From: Aristolochia californica
Lineage: Eukaryota > Streptophyta > Magnoliopsida > Piperales > Aristolochiaceae
Assembly: GCA_029961685.1 (NCBI GenBank)
Contig: JARWKL010000014.1
Span: 20,346,452-20,410,451 of the forward strand
Direction of reading: 5' to 3'
DNA length: 64,000 nt
This document shows positions 19,470 to 28,800 of the stretch, piece by piece (position 1 is the first letter of the stretch; each line of letters begins with the position of its first letter). Position numbers and translations under genes: made by a program. The notes under the pieces are model-generated. The model did not search any database. It was given only the letters and a program-made list of their open reading frames with translations, and was not told where the DNA came from.

Positions 19470-20025
19470 TCATTCAGACAGTTGCCTTTTTGTGCACAAT
19501 CTATAGGTGTGCTCTTTTGGAAAAGTCTTCTGGGCCATCTGGCAGAAGCTTTCCTTGGTTGCTTTGGTGAAGGGGATATTTCCTCTGAGGAGTTTCGTCA
19601 ACGTTGCTTCGAGACTGGTCTGAACAGGTGCCGGAGTCTCTTTATAGCTTTTTGAGACGATCGTCAGTGAGACGGAGGTCTTGTAGATAAAGCTTTTCTT
19701 TTTCTAAATCAGTTGTTGGACGAGCTGTATCAGGTTCTTGAACCCGTGAATACGCCTGGTTGGCCAGACTGCTTCTTGGCATGGCTTGGCTTTTGGAACA
19801 TGTTTGGGATCATATTCCATCTATGCATCACCTTCTTTGATGCCTTCAAGTGTCACGACAAAAATGCTTGGAAACATCTGTGTCAGTAATAATTTCAGCA
19901 ATACAGGAAACGAAATGAAGTTGAATTCCTTTACTCTTCGTTATGGAGATGAAACTTTTGCAAGCCTCCATATTCTCTTTTGGCATTTTCTCCAAAATTG
20001 ATAAGTCGGTGGAGTAAAGTACCAT
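19470..20025 (-). pseudogene. ORF7: C-terminal TAV-like part (M2)
   Basis: ATG 20,025-20,023 directly follows the ORF6 TAG (20,028-20,026), as in M1 and P. The first 50 or so codons read like P, then indels shift the frame in the middle; the ancestral C-terminal stop TGA is at 19,472-19,470. The span (556 nt) is close to M1 (557 nt). Confidence 0.6.
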
Positions 20026-20930
20026 CTATTTTATGAATCCATATGAATAAAGCATGGATGCATATTTTGAGTCTATTTCATGACTCAGCTTCACTTGATT
20101 CTCACTGTTGCTGGACTCAGTGGTGATGAAGGGAGTGTTGATCCCTTGTCCAATTTGTTCATTCCATCTCTGGAATTGAACAGTATGATTGGATTCGATC
20201 TTTGAACAAACGTTGTCCAGCTTTTGATGGCGTAGCGAGGGTTCCTCTGACATAATGTCTGAAAGTTTTAAAGGTTTAAATTTCTTTCAAAACTCAAACT
20301 CATTAAAACTTATTTTATCTGGTTTATTTAGGCTTTTCAACGTTGTAAACTCAGACGGGGTAACCAATTTTTTCTTGAATGATTTCGCATAACTAGACAA
20401 GTCCATTTCCATCAAGGATGGATCCGTTAAGACTTCCTTTTCAGCTCGAGACTGACAGGTAGAAGTCCCTGATTCCGATTTCACCGAAATCGTTAAGGTT
20501 TCCTTTGGTAGGTAGAAATCCCTGATTCCCCTATCTTCAAAGAAGATTGGGTTGTGATTTCCTTCTCATGCCTGGCATGACCGATAGAAATCCCGGGTCA
20601 ACCTGTGTTTATCAAAACACTAAAGTCATCCGTCTGCTGATTAGCTGACGTTGTGGCTTCCTTTTCTCACGATGGAGATTCGGTAGAAGTCCCAGAGGAT
20701 CTTGGCATATCATGCCATTGAGTGAGTTCTTTTAACTCTTTGGTTAATTCCTTAACCTTGAGTTGTAAGAGTTCTCCACTTAACCTATATCGGGCACAAT
20801 TCTCATGTATGTCTCCTCGTTCAGAGAGAACTAAAAGACTCTTGAATAGTGACTGTAGGGTTGAGAGCAATACCTTGAGTGTGGCAATTTCTACTGCTAG
20901 GTCCATCAGGGTGCTACTGAGTGGATCCAT
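20026..20930 (-). pseudogene. ORF6: N-terminal TAV-like part (M2)
   Basis: ATG at 20,930-20,928, 1 nt after the pol stop. It has the same MDPLSSTL start, leucine-rich segment and charged helix. A CGA-to-TGA stop falls at about 20,669-20,667 in the first G-T-S-T repeat, and a 13-bp deletion near 20,505 removes part of the third repeat; the span of 905 nt equals the 918 nt of M1 minus 13. The C-terminal stretch from 20,253 is open to YGFIK and the conserved TAG. Compared with P, it keeps the codon that P lost at about 17,673. Confidence 0.65.
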
Positions 20931-20931
20931 T

Positions 20932-22899
20932 TTACCTATCTGGAACACAAGAAAATTCTCGAGTAAGAGTATCAGGTAAATAATTTTTATCTCCTTTAAT
21001 GTGTTCAATAATAAAAGAGAATCGGAAGAACCATTGCTGCCAACAAACTAATATACCGCGACAAAGTGAATCTTCTAAATTTCTTGTCATAAAATCGACA
21101 AAAGTTTTACAGTCAGTTCTTACCAGAAATTCTTTGGGAACAAGATAAATATAAAACTTTTTTATCCCATTTTTTACTGCTAAAATTTCTTTTTCATAAG
21201 AATGATAGTTTGTTTCAGCAGATGGAAATGTTCCTGACATATATTTGCATATTCTCTCAGAATCATTGATTTTGCATTTTAGGATTGCTGCCCAAGTAGG
21301 ATCTGAGGCTTCAGTTTCTAAAATCAGTTTTGCATTTGGATCTGGTAGAGTTAATACCGGGAGGTGTTTCATCATTTGTTTGATCCTGATTACTTCTAGA
21401 CTATCAGTGGGTGTCCATTCCCGTTTGACGTCTTTCTTTAGTTTCTTTTGAAAGGGTTTCCTAATTTCTGCTAAATTCTTTATGAATTGTTCAGCATATG
21501 TAAGGCATCCTAAGAAACGTTGAAGTTCTTTTATATCTTCAATTTCATTAGAAAAAACAACAAGTTTTTCCAGAATATGATTTTGGAGGATGATTTCTCC
21601 TTTTGAGATGTTTAGACCTAAGAAATCTATCTTGGTTTTAAATAACTCTGATTTCTTTTTGCTGAGTGCTATCCCAACGTTTTTTAAGGCATTTAATACC
21701 TTAAGTAATTGCTCTTTATGTTTATCCTTGGTTTCTGAAAAGACTAGGACATCATCAACATAAACTAAGCAAAATTTAAAGAATGGTTTGAGGATATCGT
21801 CCATTCTTCTTTGAAATATGTTGGGTGCTTGTTTTAACCCGAAGGGCATTACAAGCCACTCATAATGTCCTGAAGGACAACTAAATGCAGTAAGGGGAAT
21901 AGCTCTTTCGGCTAGATGAATTTGCCAAAATCCGGATTTGCAATCAAATTTAGAAAACCATTGTTTTCCTCTGATGGCAGCTATTAATCTTTCTTTGTTA
22001 GGAAGATAGTAGTCATCCATTTTTGTGGCTTCATTAACCTTTTTATAGTTAATGACCATTCTAGCTTTTCCACGTTTTATCTCTGTGTGATTCCAAACCA
22101 GGAAAGCAGGAGATGTAGGTGGAGAATAACTTGCACGGATTAATCCTTGAGTTAGCAAGTCATTTATCTGTGTTGAGAATTCTTCAACATCAGAAGGAGT
22201 GTAAACCATAGGTTTTTCTCAGATTTGTTTTTCAGGATAAAGAAGATCAAGATTGGCATATTGTTTTCGTTTATTCCACCATTCTAAGGGTTTCTCAGAA
22301 CAAGTGGATTGTAGAAGCTGCTGAACTTCCGATTCACAGGCTTCAACGAGGAGCAGATTTTCAAAGGGAGGAATCTCATCACCACGCTTGCTGCATTTTT
22401 TGAAGACTTGATGGAGAACATCTCCATTGCCAGAAATGGCATAGGTTTTAGTGGGTTTTACTGCGTAGACAAATACCGTAGAATTATCAATTTCGTGTCG
22501 AGTGCGACATCGAAGTTTATACTAGGCTGGTGTTTGCTCTACACGGGCATGAAACATGAGCCATTCATTTCCTAGGACTAAATTTGGTCCTGAGTTTATG
22601 TTTTGTCCTAAACTAATGAGTTTTGGGATCATAAACTTTTCACCTCCAATGTCGAGATGAATGTTTCGGGCTTCTATAGGAAGAGATATATTTTCTCTTG
22701 AGCCGACTGTTACTTGAAGGGGTACTTCAAGTGGTTTCCATAGATCCGTGGGAAGTAGATTTTGTCTGGCTAGGCAATATGAACTTCCAGTATCTACGAG
22801 AGTGTGTATATGGAATTTGATATATCCGGGTAGTTTAAGCATGACTGTGATATAAGAATTTCCAGAAGTTACATGCTCTGCGTTTATGCGGATGCTCAT
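20932..22899 (-). pseudogene. ORF5: protease, reverse transcriptase, RNase H polyprotein (M2)
   Basis: About 656 codons. Protease with VDTGSS is open from the ATG at 22,899, which overlaps the coat stop as ATGA, to a TAG in the linker at 22,522. A CGA-to-TGA stop follows at 22,221-22,219. From 22,209 to 20,932 the frame is open for 425 aa, covering the complete RT (WFSKFDCKSGFWQI, SGHYEWLVMPFGLKQAP, YVDD at 21,762-21,751) and RNase H (CKYMSGTF, TNYHSYEKEI, RTDCKTF). One notable change is LETEAS in place of LETDAS at the first RNase H motif, which would alter a catalytic acid. RT residues look intact, RNase H probably not. Confidence 0.9.
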
Positions 22900-24269
22900 T
22901 CAGAGAAGGTGCCTGAAGAGTCCGACATGTTCTCTAAGTTTTTCGAGGAGGAGGACTCAGTTTCTAGATGAAGTTCATATACTTCATCTTCTGACTGGAT
23001 GTTATCATAATGGATGATTTCCAATCCATTTTCTTTGGCTAGTAACATATAAGTATTGTACCGCCATTGTTGTTTATCATTTGGACAATCTTTTGCAAAA
23101 TGTCCTTCTTTCTGGCATATCCAGCATTTGCATTTGCTTGGGGTTTTCCCTTTTGGGCAATATGCATTTGACCCTTTATTGGATGTGGTAGGACCAGAAT
23201 TTGTTCTTTTTCTAAAGTATCTCTTTTTCGGAGTATACCTAGTTGTCGAACTTTTTTGTATCCTAAATTTTTTCAGTTGAAATTTCTTAGGATATTTTCG
23301 TTGCTTATGGGAGGTGGTTTTACAACCATAAGCTCCTACATTTTTGTTCTGGTTTGAACAACATAATGTTTGCTTATTTGCCTTACTACTTTTCTTTTGT
23401 AGTTTTTGGGCTTCACAAAGATTTTCCAACATGTCTTGTATAAATCTATGTCTTCTTCATAAAGTGTCAAAGTTTAGGAAATTATCCATGGTTAAAGTAC
23501 CAAGTTCTGTAAAGCATGGGTAAAGAAATTAAATTTTGAATCTCTGTCCCAAGATTCATGCATATTTGCAGCATTGCTCATGCTTCTTTCCCATTCATTA
23601 AGGACTTTTTTCTCTTTTCTTGGGGCAATCCAAGTTGAGATAAAATCCAAAAGGGTTTATGCTATCTATGGATGTGTGTCCCTTAGTAGCATTTGACGGA
23701 TCGACATTTGTGTATTTTGTCGAATACCTTTGTCCTCCCAGGGATATTTTGGAGTGGGAGAAACTTTCTCGTTCTTGCGGGTGAACCGAAGTACGGTTTT
23801 GGAAGTTATTTTGAAAGCTATCTTCCATGTGGGAGTCTCGTACCCTTGATGTTTCTGCTTCAAAATGGTCACTACCACAAAGCATTCGAAATCTTTTACC
23901 AAGATCATTTGCCTTTTTGTCTTTAGCAGAGTAGCCTATTTTCTTGGTATTTTCTTTTGCAACTTCATCAGATTCCCTAGCCTCTGGTTCGCTGTCATGT
24001 TGCTCTTGTTGTTTACTAGAGGAAGGTTTTTCCTTTTGAACATAATAAATCGGTTGGCTTCCGAAAGTATTATATTCTGCATAAACTTTATCATCGGTGG
24101 AGGATGATGCTTTAGAAGCGATCCTAAAAGCAGGTGGTGCTGGATCCTTTTTTCTAGGTGCTATGTAAGGTGTTGCAAAGTACACTAGGTTTTTAAGCCA
24201 TCTGGTGATGTCAGGAAGGCCTAATGGTAATGGAGTTTCCATATCCATTAAATATAAAAACTCATCCAT
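22896..24269 (-). pseudogene. ORF4: coat protein with internal 379-bp deletion (M2)
   Basis: N-terminal 223 codons are open (24,269-23,598), more complete than in P, showing the serine- and glutamine-rich region and the ISLGGQRYSTKYTNVD block. At about 23,515 the sequence jumps from the HALQ position to ELGTLTMDN. The missing part corresponds to P 13,938-14,316 and is flanked by CAG on both sides, so microhomology-mediated loss is likely; it removes most of the capsid core and the Cys segment. The C-terminal part (23,432-22,896) is open and holds the basic stretch, the CCHC knuckle (23,126-23,085) and an acidic tail ending DSSGTFSE. Confidence 0.85.
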
Positions 24270-24271
24270 TT

Positions 24272-24487
24272 TTACAAAGCTAAGAGGTTTAGCTTTTGTT
24301 TAATTTTTTCAATCTTGCATCGTAGTCTATGGATGCGATTCGTATATCTTTCCCAATGAAAATAGTGCATTTCCATGGAATAGATTATATCGTCTTTAGG
24401 TCGAAACATGTTTCTTAGTAAGAGAGTGAAGGCAAGGCCATCTCTCTTTCTTTGTAAATGATCTAAAAGTTTTTGTCTATAGATCAT
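24272..24487 (-). CDS. ORF3, 71 aa, basic, unknown (M2)
   Basis: Intact counterpart of the P frame at 12,963-13,178, same length, with conservative changes such as KLLDHL for KILDRL. It begins in an ATGA overlap with ORF2 and ends 2 nt before the coat ATG. Product basic with a likely helical C-terminus. No family recognised. Confidence 0.6.
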   Translation of the reverse strand: MIYRQKLLDHLQRKRDGLAFTLLLRNMFRPKDDIIYSMEMHYFHWERYTNRIHRLRCKIEKIKQKLNLLAL

Positions 24488-24793
24488 CTATTTCGAGATG
24501 ATGTCCATGCTTGTTCAGCATCTTCCTTTGTCCAAAATTTTTCTGTGAGAATTTTCAGGAAATCCTATGACTTGTGCTTGGGCTTCTTCCCAGCTGTCAT
24601 ATAGTCCTATTTCTCTTCCTATGAAGACAACATACCAATATTTTATTTTTTCTGCTTTTTCGTATGTACTTGTAGAATCTTCTCCTGTTGAAGCGGTGTC
24701 TACAGGTTGATATACAGTTTCTTTTTAGGTCATTCTGTAGATTTCTCTTTGAAGAATGATGACCAAATCTTCTAAGAATTGCTTAGATAGCAT
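24484..24793 (-). pseudogene. ORF2: viroplasmin-type domain (M2)
   Basis: Start ATG 24,793-24,791 overlaps the ORF1 stop. The domain reads KIKYWYVVFIGREIGLYDSW, then QAQVIGFPENSHRKI, and the frame is lost just after it by an inserted base near 24,535. A CAA-to-TAA stop lies near the second ATG (24,727). Because the frame into the domain is intact here but shifted in P, the two copies together show that the viroplasmin domain was the body of a single small ORF. Confidence 0.7.
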
Positions 24794-25109
24794 ATTCTTG
24801 AAGTTCGAGTTGTTCAATCCTGATTTGATGTTTCAGGTCTTTGATAACTCATTTAAATCCTTCTGGACCGAGTCCTAAGAATCGTCCATCTAGAATTATC
24901 CTTCTTCCTTCATTGTTATAATCTATAACTAAAGGGTTTTCTTCTAATTCTTTGAGTTTGGCTTGAACTCGTAAGAGTCAATATTTTAATTGTCAAATCC
25001 AGACCTTCTGGAATTTGATTCGATTATCATACCTTCTGGTCATGATATATTTTCGCAGTAGCGAATAGTTTATAAATCTTATCGCTGGATTGGACCTATT
25101 TTGTTCCAT
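24783..25109 (-). pseudogene. ORF1, about 108 aa, unknown (M2)
   Basis: Start MEQNRSNP at 25,109. Stops are present in the middle (after FQKVWI and after QLKY) and near the FK-VIKDL stretch, whereas the base lost in P near 12,565 is kept here, giving the GRFLGLGPEG junction. The end (LQEYAI, stop 24,785-24,783) overlaps ORF2. Same helical, charged character as in P. Confidence 0.5.
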
Positions 25110-25290
25110 AGTGGAAGTTTTGGATTTTTGTACATTTGTTCCTTACAAATGTTACATGGGATGTGACCGGTTTGGGTTCTAACTGTTTGGGAGTATGTAT
25201 ACCTAAACAGAAAGAAGTAAAGTTAAGCTTTGACTTCTTTACTCATACTTATGCCAGGAAACTGATTTCATGGCTCTGTAAGGACCAAGT

Positions 25291-25425
25291 CTAATACTTG
25301 GCTCTGATACCAATTTTAAAATAGCAAGTCTCTAATAGACTTTAATACAGAATACTGATACCAAAAGCTCATTGCTCTGTTACCAATTTAACACAACGAG
25401 TCTCTAGCAGACTCTACAGCGGAAT
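25291..25425 (-). repeat. 72-bp leader repeat with primer-site motifs, about two copies (M2)
   Basis: One full copy (25,351-25,425, carrying GGTAACAGAGC and GGTATCAGTATT on the minus strand) is followed by one partial copy ending in the true primer site. This appears to be the parental arrangement that M1 expanded to five copies. Confidence 0.65.
25297..25313 (-). promoter_or_regulatory. Primer-binding site for initiator tRNA-Met (M2)
   Basis: The minus strand reads TGGTATCAGAGCCAAGT from 25,313. The first 14 nt match the complement of the 3' end of plant initiator tRNA-Met (TGGTATCAGAGCCA), the best such match in the window. The ORF1 ATG follows about 190 nt downstream. Copy P begins just past this site. 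Confidence 0.8.
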
Positions 25426-25798
25426 ACAGGGTGAGGGTAGAGGAGCTAGAATCCTTGGGATTTCTACCTACACACTGACTATAGGCAGCGGAAAACAATG
25501 ATGACTCACACAATACTATTCCTACAATCACACTTCATACATCCTATCATTTTACCATCATATTACTCCTGCTTCCTACCACATGTCACTGCTATGTACT
25601 CGTTTGTGTCTATTTTCATAGCTATCTAATAAGCCCAACATGACTTTTGCAACTACTTAGAACTTCTTCGGGGTTTGACCATAATCCTGTCGGCTTACCA
25701 CCACATGGGCAATTAGTTAATGCGGTCCTCACGGTCTCCAGAGGGCCCCAAGCCGTTCCTATTAACCGTTGCGGCTCCATGACTGCTTCAGTAGGGTA
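25386..25798 (-). other. 3' part of the pregenomic RNA leader (M2)
   Basis: Homologous to M1 8,123-8,530. It includes the 52-aa upstream ORF (25,622-25,780). The copy starts here; beyond GTAGGGTA the sequence no longer matches M1 or P. Confidence 0.6.
25622..25780 (-). CDS. Leader upstream ORF, 52 aa (M2), function unknown
   Basis: ATG 25,780-25,778, MEPQRLIGTAWGPLET, ending SHVGLIR. Same start, stop and length as M1 8,359-8,517, with about eight amino-acid differences. No domain recognised. It may be a regulatory uORF of the viral leader or a chance open frame in a GC-richer patch. Confidence 0.35.
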   Translation of the reverse strand: MEPQRLIGTAWGPLETVRTALTNCPCGGKPTGLWSNPEEVLSSCKSHVGLIR

Positions 25799-25804
25799 GA
25801 CCAA

Positions 25805-25834
<30 letters not shown>
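25799..25834. other. Virus-satellite junction: 6-nt filler and a run of 30 G
   Basis: GACCAA (25,799-25,804) matches neither flank, then 30 consecutive G run from 25,805 to 25,834. Satellite resumes at 25,835 in the part of the long monomer that follows its G-rich tract (other monomers read GGAAGAGGGGGG then GAGGCATTTT). The run is thus probably an expansion of the satellite's own G tract at the repair junction. Such runs are also prone to sequencing and assembly length error. Confidence 0.75.
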
Positions 25835-25835
<1 letters not shown>

Positions 25836-28800
25836 GTTGTTGGATGTTTGAACTGAGTGTTGCACCCAAACCATAAGTCATTGCTAACAAAAATTATAGC
25901 CGTTACACATCATTAATCGATCAAAATATTTACGATAATCTATGATTTTTTCTACTACTTGAATTTTGGGATCATTACGTCATTTGCATCTTCAACATTT
26001 TTTGGCATGCATATGCACCACATTTAAAACTTGTTAGGATATATTAGAAATCTCTTTCTAATAAAATTCCACCAATACTAGTGGAATTTCCCAAACATGG
26101 ATAACAAAACTTTGGAGTTCATTTTTAGTGCGTGAAATAATTTTTTTCACTTACATTTATTATAGTTTTAAATTTTTTTTGCATACATAAACTCTAAAAT
26201 TTTCATTTTGTTGTGATCTATTTGCCTTATCTTTTTTTTTTACGAGAAAAACGGGAGAGTGAAAACTCAAGTTTGAAAAAAATTGAAAATCCAAAATGGA
26301 AATGCACAAATGCTGAGAGAGAAAATTCCAAAAAAGTATCTATGATTTTTAAAACTTGTAAACTCTTTTAGATTTTTATATATTAGGTTTTGCAATCAAC
26401 CGAAGAGTGGGGGCCGAGGCATTTTGAACTGAGTGTTGACTCCAGAACCATAAGTCATTTCTAAAAAACCTTATAGCCGTTACACATCATTAATTGATCA
26501 AAATATTTATGATGATCTATGATTTTTAGGTCTGCTTTTTTTAAAATAGGCAAAAAAATGGGCTGTTTGGCTCTGGTAAATATCCCACCACACGTTAACT
26601 TGAGAATTTAATTTTTTGTACTCCTTGAAATTTTAGAATCATTAGTCATTTGCATCTCCAACATGTTTCTAGCATGCATATCCACCACATTTAAAACATG
26701 TTAGGATCAATTACAAATCTCTTTCTAATAAAATTCCACCAAACTATTAGGGTTTGTACTAGTGGAATTTCCCAAACATGGATAACAAACCTTTGGTGTT
26801 CAATTTTAGTGTGGGAAATAATTTTCTTCACTTACATTTATTATAGTTTTCAAAAAATTTTTTATACATAAACTCTAAAAGTTTCATTTTGTTGTGATCT
26901 ATTTGCCTTATCTTTTTGTTTATAAGAAAAAAGGGAGAGTGAAAACTCAAGTTTGAAAAAAAATTGAACATCCAAAATGGAAATGCACAAATGTTGTGAG
27001 AGATAATTCCAATAAGTATCTGTGATTTTTAAGGATTGTAAACTCTTTTAGCTATTTATATATTGGGTTTTGCAATCATCGGAAGAGGGGGGGCTGAGGC
27101 ATTTTGAACTTAGTGTTGCACCCAAACCATAAGTCATTGCTAACAAAAACTAAAGCCGTTACACATCATTAATCGATCAAATCATTGACGATGATCTATG
27201 ATTGTTAGCTCTGCTTTTTGTGAAATAGGTAAAAAGTGTGTTGTTTGGCTCTGGTAAATATCCCACGCACGTTAACTTGAGAATTTAATTTTTTTTACTA
27301 CTTGAATTTTTGGGATCATTACGACATTTGCATCTTCAACATGTTTTTGGCATGCATATCCACCACATTTAAAACATGTTACGATCAATTAGAAATCTCT
27401 TTGTTAAAAAATTCTACCAAGCTATTAGGGGTTGTACTTGTGGAATTTCCCAAACATGGATAACAAAACTTTGGTGTTCTTTTTTAGTGCGTGAAATAAT
27501 TTTATTTACTTACATTTGTTATCGTTTTCAATGTTTTTAGCATGCATAAACTCTAAAATTTTCATTTTTTTGTGATCTATTTGCCTTATCTTTTTGTTTA
27601 CGAGAAAAATGGGAGAGTTAAAACTCAAGTTTGAAAAAAAATTGAACATCCAAAACGGAAATGTACAAATGCTGAGATAGATAATTCCAAAAAGTATCTG
27701 TGATTTTTGAGGATTGTAAACTCTTTTAGTTTTTATATATTGGGTTTTACAATCATCGGAAGTGGGGAGAGGCGGCGGGCGGGGGGGGGGGGGGGGGGGG
27801 GGGGAGGGCATTCTGACCTGAGTGTTGACTCCCAAACCATAAATCATTTATTTAAAAAATTATAGCCGTTACACATTATTAATCAATCAAAACATTTATG
27901 ATGATCTATGATAATTAGGTCCGCTTCTTGTAAAATTGGCAAAAAGTGGGTTGTTTTGCTCAGGTTAATTTTTTCCAGTGGACGTTAACTTGAGAATTTA
28001 ATTTCTTCTACTCGAACTTTTTGGATCATTAGGTCATTTGCATCTTCAACATGTTTCTGGCATGCATATCCACCACATTTAAAACATGTTAGGATCAATT
28101 AGAAATCTCTTTGTTATAAAATTTCTCCAAGCCATTAGGGGTTTTACTAGTGGTATTTCTAAAACATGGAAAACAAAACTTTGGTTTTCATTTTTAGTGC
28201 GTGAAATAATTTTCTTCACTTAAATTTATTATAGTTTTTAAATTTTTATGGATACATAAACTCTAAAATTTTCATTTTGTTGTGATCTATTTGCCTTATC
28301 TTTTTGTTTTCAAGAAAAATGGGAGAGTGAAAACTCAAGTTTGAGAAAAAATTGAACTTCCAAAATGGAAATGCACAAATGCTGAGAGAGATAATTCCAA
28401 AAAGTATCTGTGATTTTTAAGGATTGTAAACTCTTTAGTTTTTTATATATTGGGTTTTGCAATCATCGGAAGAGGGGGGCCGAGGCATTTTGAACTGAGT
28501 GTTCACTGCAGAACCATAAGTCATTTCTAACAAAAAATATAGCCATTACACATCATTAATTGATCAAAATATTTACGATGATCTATGATTGTTAGGTATG
28601 CTTTTTGTAAAATTGGCAAAAAGTGGTTGTTTGGCTTTGGTAAATATCCCACCGCACGTTAGCTTGAGAATTTAATTTTTTCTACTCCTTGAAATTTTTG
28701 GATCATTAGGTCATTTGCATCTTTAACATGTTTCTGGCATGCATATCCACCACATTTAAAACATGTTAGGATCAATTAGAAATCTTTTTCTTATAAAATT

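Larger units (their letters stand above)
19291..25798 (-). mobile_element. Endogenous pararetrovirus copy M2, nearly full length without promoter core
   Basis: On the minus strand M2 begins in the leader (25,798), passes the primer site (25,313-25,302) and ORFs 1-7, and stops at 19,291 within the enhancer-like region, about 140 bp short of where the TATA box should be. It carries the longest open reading frame of the window (RT-RNase H, 425 aa). It has a 379-bp deletion in the coat gene, a 13-bp deletion in ORF6 and several CGA-to-TGA stops. It meets P tail to tail with at most 2 bp of shared sequence. On its right, after GTAGGGTA, are 6 nt of filler and a run of 30 G before satellite DNA resumes. 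Confidence 0.9.

Noticed and set aside
7447..25798. Interpretation as a Ty1/copia or Ty3/gypsy LTR retrotransposon, because TGGTATCAGAGC is also a common LTR-element primer site
   Set aside because: No long terminal repeats flank any copy, no integrase follows or precedes RNase H, and the coat Cys pattern, viroplasmin domain and post-pol ORF are those of Caulimoviridae.
27506..27847. Minus-strand frame with a long proline-rich stretch
   Set aside because: The prolines are the translation of the 24-G run; the rest is the usual satellite frame.
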